A program made the position numbers and the translations under genes. From Gymnogyps californianus (lineage: Eukaryota > Chordata > Aves > Accipitriformes > Cathartidae): a stretch of 64,000 nucleotides of DNA. This document shows positions 12,102 through 25,885 of this stretch, one piece after another. Positions within the stretch are counted from its first letter, which is position 1. The number at the start of each line of letters is the position of its first letter. The notes beneath the pieces were generated by a model. It had not been told where the DNA came from. It searched no databases and saw only the letters and a program-made list of their open reading frames with translations. The stretch is from positions 211,191,494 to 211,255,493 of the forward strand of contig NC_059471.1 in the NCBI RefSeq assembly GCF_018139145.2, in the 5' to 3' direction.

Positions 12102-12418
12102 AACATGTTGCTCTGGTCGGTGCCAGCCAACGTGACACTGTGGGGCCCCTGGCTAGCCAAGGCGACGCTGTTGCTTTCTTGCTGCGGCAGGCGTAGCGGG
12201 AGTCCCGGGGAAGCTGTAATTATGTCATTAATTTCCTGAAAGCACGTCGCCTTAGCGGCAGCGCCCAGGGGACCAAGGGGGATCCCATCGCTTTGAAGGA
12301 TTGACAGTCTGGCAAAGAGGCGGTGGCTGGGACACGGGTCTCAGCTCAGAGAGTGATGCTCACCCGCGGAGCGCACACCGAGCGCACACCAAGCGCACGT
12401 TGGGTGTTTCAGGCTGCC
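12102..12418. other. CpG-rich patch with an 11-bp triplicated motif
   Basis: CpG dinucleotides are visibly frequent from about 12160 to 12400, unlike the CpG-poor surroundings. At 12369-12401 three 11-base units follow each other, two identical (GAGCGCACACC) and a third diverged. The patch is smaller than a usual CpG island and no transcript start can be tied to it. It directly follows the LTR-like element. It may be a small regulatory island, part of a GC-rich repeat, or chance. Confidence 0.5.
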
Positions 12419-15400
12419 TTTGCCTGGTAAGCTGCCCCTGCCAGAGCTGGCAGGGGCAGCACGGGCCCCCGGGGGACAGGGACACCTTGCACACCCCCTC
12501 TGCTTGTCACTGCTGATAGCCCCTGAAATGATGCTCAGCTCAAGGGAATGGGCACGGTGTCTGCACACTCCCAGCCGCAGGGGGTTTGGGCAGGGTGCCC
12601 CAGGAGTGGGTGAGGGGTGCTGCACCTACTGGTCCACGGCTGGTGGCACATGTAGAAGCTCTACAAGCCCAGAGCGGCTCAGAGTTGCTCTGCGCAGGAC
12701 TGAGGGAAACCTTTGCTCGAGGCATCTGTTTTGCTGTAAAGCAGTTTTGCAGCAGCTGAAGCCACCTGTGAGTTTACTTCGAGTCTGTTGCATGTGTCAC
12801 TCAAAAAAAAATCTGGTTTTGGACATTTCAAACCAAATTTGTTTTCCAATTTTTCTTTCAAACAGGGTGTAATTTCATTTGGACGAATGCCTTCATTTTT
12901 TTTAAGGGATATGAAAAAAATCTCAAAAATTAAATGCAGGTTGAAAACTGTTTCAGTTAAACACAAAGCCTTTTTTTTGTCTGTTTTTCTTCCTTCTCCA
13001 TTTGGCAGAAGGGAAAGCAGAATAACTTTGTGTCAACCTGAAACATATTTTCTTTGCCTTTCCAGTCCGTCAAGCAAACCAAAGATAATCAATTATTCAC
13101 ACAGCTTTGGTCTGCTATTGTTTGATTGTTGTTTGTTGCTTTGGAGCGCATTCAGAAATGTCCCTCCTAGTAAATTTGGGCATTGCGGTTCAAGATGCTG
13201 GTTCTGAGAGGAGCCCAGGGGAAGCAGTCCTGCCTGCAGCCTTAACGTGCCTTGGGGACAGGTTTTATTTGTGTTCCCTGTACAGTGCCCAGCACCACTG
13301 TAACGTCAGCCAGGGTTCCCCCCTCTGGAGAGGCACTGCTGTTGCTGACCCAGATCACAAGAGGTGGGTCGGTGTCTGGTGGCTTTGCAGCTGTTCTTGC
13401 AAGTGGGGGGAGACAGTCTGGTGTCTCCTTCAAAGGCGGCTTCCCGCAAGGTGGCAGATGATTTTTTCCGCCAGAGCAAGCTCTCAGCTGCTGCGGGGCC
13501 ACCGTCCTCCACTGCTGCTGGCCATGGTGGGTCCCTCCCTGTCTGGAAGGACTCATGCTTTCACACAGACCATACTTGAGACCAATGAGCCTAGAGGCAA
13601 GTCATATGACAGTGTGGAAAATGGGAGACCACTCTCCTCCATGCACACACACACCTTTAGAAACATGCTATCCATACTGACCTACCTGAGCAACAGCTGC
13701 CCGACTCTTTGCTTTGCTGTGTGCATTAGTCCATGTGATGGAGAGGTGTAAAAAACAGCAATACTCTCACAGGATGTTTCCAGGAGGTAACCCCATGGTG
13801 GGGAGCAAAGGAGAGCATGGAAATACCTGCAGAAGAAGGTGTCGGAGAAGGTCAGTATTTATGTAGGAGGCAAGAACGAATGCATAAGGATGACCAGCAC
13901 TGCAGGGGACTTGGCAGTGTGTGCACACTTAGCAGCTCCACGCACAGCCCAAGTAACTGGCTGCTGTCAAGGGGGTTTGTGTTGTTTTATTTTCACTCAC
14001 ATCCACAGTTTATTTCTCTCCTTCCCACTTCTTGACCTAAGGTTGGGGTGGTTTAGGCTTCTTGTTAGGCAAATGCTGGAGCCTTGCTATACGGGTTGCC
14101 AGAGGATTTGGTAGGATGGTTTTTGCAACCGGCTCTTTTTTTTCCTACATCTCTGTCCTGGCCGTTAGTCTCTCCACCTTGCCACAGAGCTGCCCCATCA
14201 GGCACCTGGCCCATGAGGTTGTGGTCAACCTGGTTGAAGCATGCATCATGCTTTCTCTCCCTGGAGCCCCCCACCAGCTAGAGGTGGCAGGGCAGAGCCC
14301 CTGCACTTGGGGTCCTGAAGCCACACAGAAGCTGTGTTTCTAAGCTCAGAGTCCACAAAATCCCACTGCAGCAGTGAAAGAGCCCAAAATATGGTCCCGA
14401 GTGAGCAAGTTTTGCATGTAAAGCCTGAGATGTGAGAGATCTGTGCAATGCATGGCATGCACCCAGCAGAAGAGATGGCTTTGCAAAGGCTTTTACAAGT
14501 CCAAATAAAAAAGGGCAGTGCTAAGTATTAGTAGGTACGGCACAGAGACCACCAAACATGTCAGCTAAGGCAGAATTAAGTTTTGTGCCATGGGGCACAC
14601 CAGCAGCCAGGTGCTATGCTGTCTAGGAGACATCCCCATCCTGGCCAGCACCTCGGGCTGCCTTTGGGATCACTGCAGAGGCAGTCAAAACACTCTGCGG
14701 GGGTTGCAGAGGTGGTCCCCTGAACACCCACGTTTGGCTGAATTAATAACTCCTTAAACTCCAGTCAGCTCTCCTTTAGCCAGCATATACAGGGACACCT
14801 TGGTCAGAAGAGGAACCCCCCAAAATCAGGACACACGAATCCCATCCCTAACACACCACAGAGCCCTCCCCACTGGATCTTCCTTCTCTGGGTCTCCTTC
14901 CCCCACCAGTAAACATGCACGTTAAATATGTAGTCCTTTCTCCCTTTCCATTATTAATATGAGACGGTTTATGCCTGCGAGCTATCTTTATTATATCCAT
15001 GTGCTGCGGATGTGTGTGAGAGGAAGATGAATAGAGTCCTGCTAATGTCTAACAAATGCCTAGCACCATTCAGAGATCTCTTTCTGCTGTTGCAAGGCAC
15101 TGGTAAAGAACACCACATATTTATACCCTCTCTCAAGACCTCACTGGCTATTTTCCAGCCACGGGAATGTTTCTCACCACAAACACAAGGCATTGTTTTT
15201 TTGAGTTAGAAAGCTTAGAGAAAACATGCAGCTTTCTTGTATTAAAAAAGAACAAGTCTGCCCTCTCTTCTGCCTTCAAGGCTCAAAGGATGGTACTACA
15301 GATGCTGTGTAAAAAGGAAGGCCATCTCCAGACTAAATGAAGTGCTGTAAGAAACAAATCAAGCTGGGAGAGATACGGCTGGAAAAGCCATTTTAAATTA

Positions 15401-18400
15401 GGTCTTGCAGTTTGCACCCCAGCTTCAGGTCCCAGCTCTCAGCTATGGTAAATTAAAGGCCCTGTGCCCAGTTGTGTCAGTGGATGTTTGCAGCTCAGCA
15501 GGATTTTAGTCTAGATTGCTTTTTTATTTCTTGTGCCTCCAAAGAAGATAAGCTAAGATTAAAAATGCGGCCAGAGCCCCAAGCCAGAACTCCATTGTCC
15601 ATTACACAAGTGTAAATCTACACCGGCGTGGAGCTGGGACTGGTATTTACCTATGACACTTCCTCTCTGAATGGATATCCATGAACAGTCATTCATATCA
15701 TGACTTTAAAACACACCAGGCAGAGATAAATCCGTAAATGGATATTTATTGCCATAGAAAACAGATGGCAGAAGACAAAGCTCCCATGTTCTTATCCCAA
15801 GCTGCAAGCACGTTAAGAATGTGGCAGGAAACGTCATTCCTCCTATAAATAAATTTCTCTTGAGAAGAGAGAACCCAGGGCTGAAAAAAAAATCAGTCTT
15901 TCTGCTCTGCAGGCCAAGTCTGAGGCAGGTTTTCCCACGCTATTCTGCAGCTTATGGTGACCTTTGCTTTTGGCAAGAGAGGAGGTTGCCTTCAAGCAAA
16001 CCCAGCAAAAGAGTTCGGGTATGTCTTGCTGCTGTACAAATCTACCAGCGCTTTTACTACTCTGAGTTATTGATTTTTTTTTTTCTACTAGACAAAGCAT
16101 AATTCAGTGTTTGGCTTGTTATTAATCATATTTCCAGCAGGGATTCAGGAGCAAAGTGGTCAGAAACCTCTCACACCAAGGGCTGTAGTGCAGGATCTAA
16201 CGGGGTGGAACAAGGCAGTTCTTGCGGTGTTCACGGTGGAGTGGTCCTCATTTGTTAAACCCTCTCGTGCAAGCCTCTGTGAGTGATGCTGCGAGCACTC
16301 ACTTTGACACCACGAGTAAGCAAGTGCTTCAAGGGAAGTTGATGTTTCCAGTTCACGCTATGTACTTGCAAACTCTTACACTGGCATGCAGGTCCTGCAG
16401 ACCTTTGCTTAGCACCTTCAGTGACATTTTTTGAACAGCCCTCTTACCTTGACAGCATCACTACCACTCTGATAGACTGCCGAGGTGACAGCAGAGTTAC
16501 TCAGATACTGTGGATAGCAAAAGAACAGTAGATATTTGAGTGCAGAAGTTGCCCAAGAGAGAAGGGAGACCTTGAAGCAAGGAACTCCTGTTGTCTTAGC
16601 TTTTTTCTGGAAGTCACTCAAGTTGCAAGGTGATGAAACCAATATACAAATTTAGAGCAGTGGAAAAAAAAGCAGCATTTTGCAACACACTTTATTTGCA
16701 ATGAATTATTCACCAGCCCTATAGACAAATAGTTGTATCCAAAAAAAAAAAAGAATAAGAGGGTAAGCTTAAGTAGCAAAACTGTCACCTGTATAATGCT
16801 CTGATATAACCACTTGTGACTGCTGAAACATCAATTTTATCTGCTTCATCTGAGCTTTATCTTTTCTGACCTGTTCACAAGTATTTTGGAGGAATTGGTT
16901 TAATTTGAACTCTACCTAGACAGATAAATGCTTGGCACACCCTCTCAGGTGTCTGGAAGTTGTAATATTTTGTGACACTTCTAAAAGGTGTAACAAATCA
17001 AAACAGACTTTCCTGTGAAACGGATCAGGAGCTGTGCCAGACTTTATCCCCCCAAAATGCATGCAGGTTAACAGTGCAAGAGGTGAGAGCACAGCAGAGG
17101 CTAATGGATAGTGACTGGTGAACTCTGCAGAGTTTGGAGCCAGGATACTGCTCAAATTGGCTTTCAAATGATTGGAGCTTAATCGAATTATCGGAAGCTC
17201 TCAAGACCTGGAGATCTCACGAGCAGAGGCTCTGCTGTGAAATTTCCAGTGCTTCAGATTCTTATTTTGATTGGAAAATGAAAAGCTTTTTTCATTATAG
17301 TTTGGCATTTGTTGCCTTCATCTTGGCCAGACCCTGGGACAGCAAGGTTAGGTCAGGGGACAGAGCAAGGGCAAGCCAGGGGACAGAGGCTGGGAGCCAG
17401 AAATGATCTGGGTGAAGGGAAGGGGGGTGGATCATGTGAATCCAGTTACAATGCTTTGGAGGGGGTGGAAAGGCTCCTGTAGTGCATGGACCCTTTTGGT
17501 CTTCCAGCTAATAAGCCTGATCAAAGGGCTTTCTCAGGCAGCTAGTACCATGCCCGGATCATACCCCTCCCAGCAGCCCAAAGCTCAGGAGTTATGATGG
17601 TTTAGCACCAGAGTAGTTTGCCTCGAGGTAGTGCCCTACAGCCCAAAAGGCAAGAACTTACCACCCCTACAAAGAGCTTCCTGGAAGGGCTTTTGCATAC
17701 AGAGACTGTGTTTCGTGCAAGGTCAGTAAGTGACAGATAATGCAAAGTCGTAGCTTGTGTATCTGAAATATCTTCCAACCTGCCCCACCCTGAAGACCTA
17801 GTCCTAACTCAGCTTCTAGCCAGGACTTATCCCTGGCAGGGCTTAGACATGCCTTCAGCTGGGTTTTAAAGTCCAGCCATAGAAAGCCTCTAGACTTTGT
17901 TAATTCATGATCCATACAAGGGATTGCTTAAATGTTACTTCAACAATTTCATGAACTAACAGCATTTTCAGACATCAAGTGCAAAGTATGATACACGCCT
18001 TTTTCCAGTTCTTAATTTCTTGATCAATCTTTTCATCTATTTAGATCAGGATATTCTAAATGTACGGGGGAAAAAAAATGTGGATGAGCAGCAAACTTAG
18101 CCTTCAGAGAATTTTTCCATTTTCATTCTTGAGACATCTTTGGTTCAGAGCAGGCACCAACACAAGTCTGGTTAAACACCAGCAGTGACCTTAGTGAAGT
18201 TCACAAGCACCGGGGCCCCCCTAACCAGCCTGACAGAAATTATGAAAAAAGCTGTTCTGACCAGAAGGAAATCTGTTCTGTAGGTAGTTGCACTGTTTCT
18301 ATTTTACTGATTCAAGAAGTTGGATTTAGATTTCAAACACGCTTCCAAACTTCTCGTCAAACTTTCTGTCTGAGCTTAGCTTATTTCCTGGTGAAGTATA

Positions 18401-21400
18401 TATTATCCTTATTGTCTCAATCATTTCGAATGGCTTCAAAGAAACGGTGACTTTTCATTCTACCAGCAGATGGATATGAGTGATTCTTACACTTGAATTT
18501 TTCTTGTTGGGACCAAAGTATCAAACTCTCCAAATTGCACAGGCAAGGAGCGCAATTAGTATCCACTTCCCAAAGATACCACATGAAAAGCTTTTGAAAA
18601 GATAATGGCTGCAAATGATGCCATTTAGTCACCCGCACACACTCTACAATCCAGCTGTACTTCTGGAATATATTTAGAAGGTGTAATTAGGGTTGTGCAT
18701 GCTTTGAAATAAGTGAGCAAATTTCTTAACTGAGGTTGAAATTCATTTTAGTTTCCAGCACTCCCTCTATAAAAGCCACCAAGTCTTGATGGGGTGGGAC
18801 CATGGATATCTATTTTCTCTCCAGGTTTTGCATCGTCATAGATTAGGTAAACTCCGTGTGAAACAATAGCTAAGGACCAGTAACCTGCAATTAATGTTGA
18901 TGCACTAAGCATCTGCCCTTTGGAGATCTACATGCAGAACAAGTACCATTTTACTGGTTTACCATTTTAGTTCAGAATAGAAATCACTGCAAGAGTGAAC
19001 CAAATCAGCCTTAACTCAAAAGTTTCTGCCATAGGGAGTTTCCACCCTGCCAACTCCCAAGAGATGAGTGATGGGATGGGATGTGTTTTGGAGAAACTCA
19101 TCTAAGAGAGATTAAACGTAGGGGTTTGAGTTTTTGCTAGTGTGTATTCTTTCCCATGTCAGCTGCCTTCCACTTGTACCTTCAGCCAGCCTACATTTAC
19201 AAGTTCGTCATGCAACTTTCATAATTTTTACTACCTTTTTAGGCCTCTTCAGTAGTCAAAGAAGAGAGAGTAATGTGTGTCTTCTGGTGACAGCTCATCC
19301 TAATATCTTCAAAGACAATTTAGGATGGGATGAATTGCCCTCTGTGTTAACATCCATCTTCCATTAACTGTAGAGGGAACAAAAGCCTTTCCAGTTAGAG
19401 GAGATAAACACAGACCGCCATGTCTGCTCTGCATGCTGACTCCTGGAGACTAGATCCAGATGGGGCATCAGGCTAGCCCAGCTCAGATGTGAACACTCCC
19501 AAAACAGAGGTCTGACCCCATGACTTTGTGTTCAGCAGGTCTGCACATGGGCCTGTGAATCTTTGGTTTATTAGCCCAGGGTTTGTCCTGGGAAGCCCTG
19601 CACTACCACCTCTGATAGTTGTGGGACTTGTGGGAGAACTTGCCTGTCGTTGGAGGGGAGTTCTAGGGGGGGGATGTGCGCTGCAAAACAGATGGGCTGC
19701 ACCCCACTTTAGAGAAGATATAAATCTATCCCACAGCCAGGAAAGCAACTCAGCTCATTCATGTTGGAACTACTGTATGCTTCTCACAGCTTTTCCTGTG
19801 TGGAAGATCAGATGAGCAAAGATTGGCTCTCTGTAGTTGTTCCTTTAGTCAAGGCTTGCAAGCACAGTGCAAGCCTGCATGCTAACAAAAAGTGTGCTTC
19901 TTGCAATACAGTTTATTGATTTTGCAGCAAACTAGGTGGCTACCATTGGCTTTACTGAAAGGCGTCAATGGTGCCATCCTTCTGGTGGCCTTGCCCTCAT
20001 AACCCTGGAGATGGTCCGCTGCTCCTCTAGATCAGGCTGGAAAACTGTAGCATAACATGATGACTATGTTGTCTTCAGAGTCAGAGCCAGGCAGAAGGCT
20101 CTGCTTCCTCATTGCTGTGGATTGCTAGATCATCACCTAAGTCCCAGCAAAGCAAAAATTTGTGTCACAAGGGCAGCAATACATGCTCTTGTCCACCATA
20201 TGGATGACTCCACCAGATATAGGGCAGGTGCCAAGCAGCAGGGCCCTGGGCTCCAGCCCACTCTCTGTGTCCTTGAGACCATGTTTGCAGAAGCAGTCCT
20301 TCAATTTTAGGAGCCTCTGTGTTTGAGTCTGTTTTGGGGAGCTCATAGTGCTCGCTCTTTCTTTTGGAGACATGTGTGTTCAGAGAGCCTGAGGGAATGT
20401 CTGAACCTGCTCTGAAGGACAGCCCCATGGCCATCTTCTGGGTTGGTCTCCCACGTTTACTTGCTTGCAGGCTGGAGGTAAGGGCACTAGAAGTAGATCA
20501 TTGAAAATGCACAGTGTAGCTTTATGACCGATGGCTTGATAAAATGCCAGATACCTCACCTGAGTACAGGGCAGGTGGGGAGATAGGAAAGGGACTGGAT
20601 CCTGTATTTGCACCCTCTCCAAATGCCTCTCTTTCATTGCAGGATAGGTATAATCTGACATTGAAGCAATATGTATCATATCAGTTTCTCCGCATAAATG
20701 CCTGCATTTACTGCATCTGAAAGAGATGCTGAGATCTGGCTGGGTAACAGCACTGTGAGATGTTCAGGGGAAGAGCACAGGATCAGTGTGCTCCCCTGAT
20801 CAGTGTGATCCATGAGAAATTACTACTCTTCAGAGAGGAGAATGCCAATGTCCTTTTCCTCCTCCACAGCACTCCAAAAAAGCTCTCCAACATCTTGCTT
20901 TTATTAATCCTTTTGCTGTACATTCAGTAGCCATGGTATGTCTCTAACAACAAGGCTTGTCCTGCATGGGTTGTAATGTTATCCGTGATGTTTTGGAGCA
21001 TCTTAGGAAGCTGAATGAAGATGGCAACAAGTGACTTTCTGTCTTTCCGTCTTCCGTGAATCAACCTTAATGCATCAGCAGACAGCATGTAGGAGGAGGA
21101 GCAAGCTTAAAACCCCACAGGTAGTTTGTCCTCATTAAAGGTCCAGATTTTCACAGAAAACCAAGAAAAGCGAGTTGCAAATGTTTCACAGGCTCTCCTT
21201 TCCTCAGAGCTGAGTCAAAGCTGTTACTGTTGCCTGAGGGCAGAGCCTGGACTTCCCAATTTTTGAAAATACCATCCAAGAAAATCTGTCAAGGCTAATA
21301 TGATGGATGGGCTATTGCAAGAGGGAAGCTTGGCAATCCTAGGTCACAATTTAAAATGATTCCTTATAATACATCAGGCTTTACATATTACAAAGACTCC

Positions 21401-24400
21401 GCAGATATTGATTCTCTCCAGACCTCTGCAACACCCAGCCAGTGCTGTCATTCCCACTTGGCAGCCAGGATACTTCCAGGGTAAAAGCCAAGGTGAAATG
21501 TCGACACCATGTAAATCTGGGTGTGTTTGAAGCAGGATCAAACTTCAGGGCTCCCATTAGCTGGAAGTGCACATCCGCATCCCCTTCCTCCCTCTCCAGC
21601 ATCTCTCCACCCAACCCGTGCTTGCAAACCACACCAGGGACTGGGAGGAGGCTTTCCAATTTTCATAATTTCCACTCTGAAATGTTGGAAAGCTTCCTTT
21701 TTCCATCCTGGACTTTGCTGTAATGCAGCCCTCATGTATCCTCCTGTAAACTTTCAAATGCACCAATAGCGGCAGTTTCCTGCAGATGAAGAAGGGTTTG
21801 CTTCAGTTACAGCAAGTGGGAGCCTGGCCAAGAAGAGTCATAAAACCAGAGGACGTTGATTTTTAAAAGCACGGTTATGTTAGTGCATTCCAACGCATCC
21901 AATCAGTCACTGGAGAACGGTTAAAGCGGCCTTGGGGCCAACCTCCAGCTTCTGGACGATGGTGTCAGGGGAAAGATAAGCAGGCTGATGCCAGTGGATG
22001 ATCTAGCCCCTTTTCCTTACGATCATTCACAGCAGACTGTGCGGTGCTGGCCAGACTCTGGGTCGCGGCAGCATTTTGAAAACTTTTCATTCCTGAGCTT
22101 TGTTTTATATTAATCCACGGATGCTGTTATCCACCCTAGACTGGAAGGGAAATTGCTGAAAGATTCAGGACAAGGGTGTAGGCAGCATGAATGTTTTCCT
22201 GCAAAGGCCAAGAGATGCTATGAGGTCTCTGAACATCCCTTACAGAGCCCAGTACTGGTGTTTTCTCTGAAGCCAGCACCTTCCCTTCCCCAGGAGTCCT
22301 CTATTTAAGGGGCTCAAGGTGAAAGAACTACATTTTGGAGGGAAGGGAGCAAAACACTTCTGAAAGTCGGCACCTTTTAGAGAAATTCCAGGTGGAAACC
22401 CACAAATCTAGATACCCTGAATCACGTGAAGATGTATCAGGCATCTTCTGCAGTCCAGGATATGTACCACCACACTCTTGCATGCAGCCCCTCTCCCGTG
22501 AGGTGAGCGCTTTGCGAAGAGAGACTGCAGGACTGGCCTCAAATTCCCCGGGCACCAGCCTCTGATTGTTTGTATTTTGTAACGATTGCCCATCGGGGAG
22601 GCATTGACCATCTCTCCCTCTCAATTCCTAGCTTGCGAAGCCAAGAAATACCAGCCTAAAAAGGTCCACGTCCTCTTATCCTGTAATGAACTGACCATGT
22701 CCGGTCAGACGGGGACAGAGCCCAGAATACCATCTACATGGGCTTTTCTTTCCCATGACAGTTTCCTAATCAGAGCTTGAGTAAACATGAGGTCATCACC
22801 AATTTATAATTGCTGAGATTTATGTCTCTGCCGATCACATTTTTATAGAAGCAGCAACATGCTTTCATTCTTTCTTTCTTGCTATTCTGCCCATATCTTA
22901 ATCACTCTTCTGACAAAACCAAACACCCTGTTTTGAAATCAGAGATTCACAGAGGGCAGTGATTCTTGTCTGACTAGACCACTGCCCTGTACAGTGTTGT
23001 TTTTGGTGGGCTTCAGACATAAATCTTCCCAAAGACCATTTCTCTCACTGCACAGAATAAAAGCCCTATTATTACAGCTACGATGCATTTGGGACACGTC
23101 TCCATTGCTCTGTAGACCAAGGCAGCCACTTAATGGGGCTGTTCTCATAGCTGACTACCCTGTTTCATCTCCTTTTCATGATGGAGCAGAGCGGTCCCAG
23201 GCACTGTACCTGGGGAAGGTGAGGGTCGTGGGGTTGTTGCTCTCTGTCCCCTCTTTTTGGCTGAGCAATGGCTTGGAGGAGTGTGTTTTACCAAAGCTTA
23301 GGCAAACGCACCACGATGGAAATGTGCAGTCATTTATGCTCCTCCTGAATCCTGCAATAACCCAAATGAGGTCAGTCAGGACCAACTTTGTCTTGAAGCG
23401 CCTGGTTCATGCAGACCGACACCTTGGCTCTACGAAGGAAGTTTTTCCTGGCTTTGCATGGTTGTGGCCTGACTTTGTCAACTGATGCTTGTCCCTTATG
23501 AGGCTGAACCCCAGTTCGTACCCCTACTGTCAGGGCCCTTCAGAGGTTGTTCTTCAACCCACGTGTGCGTGGCTCATTAAGGGCAATGGACCATGCACTG
23601 CCAATACTTGTCTGTGGGGTGAAGGCAGTCGTGCAGGGATCAAGAACAGCTCGCTGTCCTAAACAGAGATGGAGTGGGAGCCAAATCAGGGCAACATAAC
23701 ACCAAGAGCCATGAGTGCAGATCAAAAGACCTTCAGGCCCTTGGGAGCTTCATGTCTGGGTAGAGATCGTGCTGTGACTGAGTTGCATCTGGAGTCGCAC
23801 AGGGTGAGATGTGTGGGACCTACAGGAGAGGGCATGGCATGGCATTTCAGGCTGACATGGAGGGCCTGGTGGGAACTGCCCAGAAGAAATGAGGGCAATC
23901 TTGCATACCGTTCAAAGAGAACTGCATGGATAGAATATACGGCCCTAAGCAATGAAGAAGTGAGTTTATTTCAACCACATAAAGCTATTCAACTTGTGAA
24001 CAACATTAGCTGGGTTTTGATCACTCTTTTTTTCCAAGCTACTGTGGCGCTTGGGCAGAACTTCCAAGTTCATCATTCTCTTAAAAGTTCCTATATTTGT
24101 TTTCCTTTGACTTGAGACTTCTTTTAAAAAAAAGAAAATCTGCCATATCCTTCAGCTGCAAATGATTTAATAGTTCTTGGCTTTGTGTGATCTGAATATT
24201 TTCTTGTTCTCTTGCTTTGCAGCTGTGACCTACTTAATTACAAGCAGGAAACAAACTCCAGAATCATTAGACATTCTGCCTGGCTTGAAGAAGGGGAAAA
24301 AAATAAAAATCTCGTGTTGTTAAATACTAGGATGTCCTTCTTAATAACAGGAAGTCAAGCTCCAGATAGCAACAGTGAACATTTGAATTCTTTGTGCATC

Positions 24401-25748
24401 AATATAAGGACAGCAAAGAGCTTATGGGTTTTATTTTTTATGGCATGAATGTTTTGGGGGCAGGGGAAATGATAGCCACTTCTAACAGCCAAAATGAGAA
24501 TGAGTCATAAATTTCTAAATCAAGAGTGTAAATCCTCTTTGTTTTAACTTCTGGACAGCTTCAGTCTGCTGTCCACAGAGACAATGAAGTGACTGACTTG
24601 CTGCTTCGATCCGGCAGCTTTCGATCCATTTTCTCCTCTTTTCAGGAGGTTTGAGCAAACAAGCTAGACAGTGAATTTGGATTCCACGTTGCAAATCATC
24701 AGGTTGGAAGGCAGAGCATGCGGGAGTTTGATTAACTGCTCTCCACCTCTGCAGATGGAGTCTGGGCTACTATTTATATCTCCTGAAACTCAGCACCCCG
24801 TCTGGATATGCTGGTGGGTATGTGGGTGTGTAATAGTAGCTATAGAAAACAGCCAGAGAAAGGGAAAGCCAGGACTGCCAGCCTCTGTGACTGGCTGTCC
24901 CACACAGGCACTTCAATCCTCTTGTCCCTCTTTATCTGCAGCTCTGGTAGCAGCTCAATAATACAAATCTCTCAATGCATCATGAGGCAATAGAAGCTGA
25001 TGTTTGTACAGAAGTGCAAGTTATCATCTTCTGTCAACTGTGCACGCATTATCACTGTAGATGGCACGGATCCAGTGCTGTCCTACAACACAAATGGAGA
25101 TTTTCCATTAGCACGAGCCACAGGGGTCTGCGTTTCGGGAGCAAACGGGGTAGAGGTCAACTCTTATGCTCTGCTGAGAAGGTCTAACTGGTCCCAGCTG
25201 GGGAGATGTTCTCAGCATGAAGATCTGCTGCAGTACAGTAATCCCCCTACGTTGACTCCTGAGTTTCCCATCTGCAGATTAATTGTGCAGTGGCAATAGA
25301 AACAACCAAACTGCCCCATGTGAGTCAGCCGCAGCGCAGATGCCATGAATGAGTGTGCAAATGTGTGCATGCACTGCGTTTTGTGGTGTTAACAGGTCAG
25401 CATGGCTCGCTGGGGGACCTCTGTACCCCAGAGCCAACAGAGCCATCACCTTCCTCCACGGCACCCTTCCTATGTGCATTTAGCACCGCCTGGATGTATA
25501 CAGCACTACTCCCACAGGGAACATATATATACATAACCAGTCTTCACCTCAGGGAACATTTATTCACCCATAGTTATGCCCATTTTGATAATCAGTGTAG
25601 GAGCTTTCAACACAAAGGGTACATTATCGATCCGAGATATCTTAAGTATTTCTGCTTTTTGCTGCATAACTCTTGTGGGATGTGACCAGTCAGCTCTCTG
25701 GCAGGCTGAACACATATTTACTTTTTAATGTAAAACAGCTCCCCTGAG
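12419..25748. other. Non-coding DNA, no gene recognised
   Basis: No gene is supported. The longest open frame of the window (214 codons, 13107-13751, plus) is here, but it has no domain I recognise, is rich in Cys, Trp and Ser as random GC-rich frames are, and is overlapped by open frames on the minus strand. Other frames of about 150-160 codons at 22994-23485 and 23669-24115 are equally featureless. A run of 12 As lies at 16741-16752. A possible L3-type remnant is listed separately. Confidence 0.65.
13255..13302 (+). repeat. Possible L3/CR1-like 3' tail remnant
   Basis: A GGGGACAGG...TATTTGTGTT start leads into CTGTACAGTGCCCAGCACCA. This is close to the TGTACAGTGCCTAGCAC signature found near the 3' end of L3-type LINEs and related amniote repeats. 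Only about 45 bases are recognisable. Identification rests on remembered consensus. Confidence 0.4.
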
Positions 25749-25885
25749 ATTTCGCAGCACCTGACAAATGTCAGTGAATTAATCTACTGAGGAAATGGAG
25801 ACCCATAAAGTTATGATGTGAATCGTCTAATGTTGCTCAGGAAACTGATGACTTTTCTGGAATAGGACCAGATCCCTCCTCATTT
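25749..25885 (-). repeat. Ancient MIR/L3-type SINE remnant, longer copy
   Basis: The plus strand follows the reverse complement of a MIR-like element over some 135 bases. A CAGCACCTGACAAATGTC...AATTAATC part corresponds to the 3' region, then ACTGAGGAAATGGAGACCCATAAAG to the conserved core, a TGAATCGTCTAATGTTGCTC part to the 'gacttgcccaaggtcac' block, and GGAATAGGACCAGATCCCTCCT to the tRNA-related head. The order of four matching blocks makes this firmer than the shorter remnants. The copy is old and heavily mutated. Confidence 0.6.

Noticed and set aside
13107..13751. 214-codon plus-strand open frame, the longest in the window
   Set aside because: There is no recognisable domain, its composition resembles random GC-rich sequence, open frames overlap it on the minus strand, and a probable old L3 tail (13255-13302) lies inside it.
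15600..15655. GTGTAAATCTACACCGGCGTGGAGCTGGG-type passage resembling an old amniote repeat
   Set aside because: The match to a remembered CR1/L3-like motif is too short and diverged to annotate.
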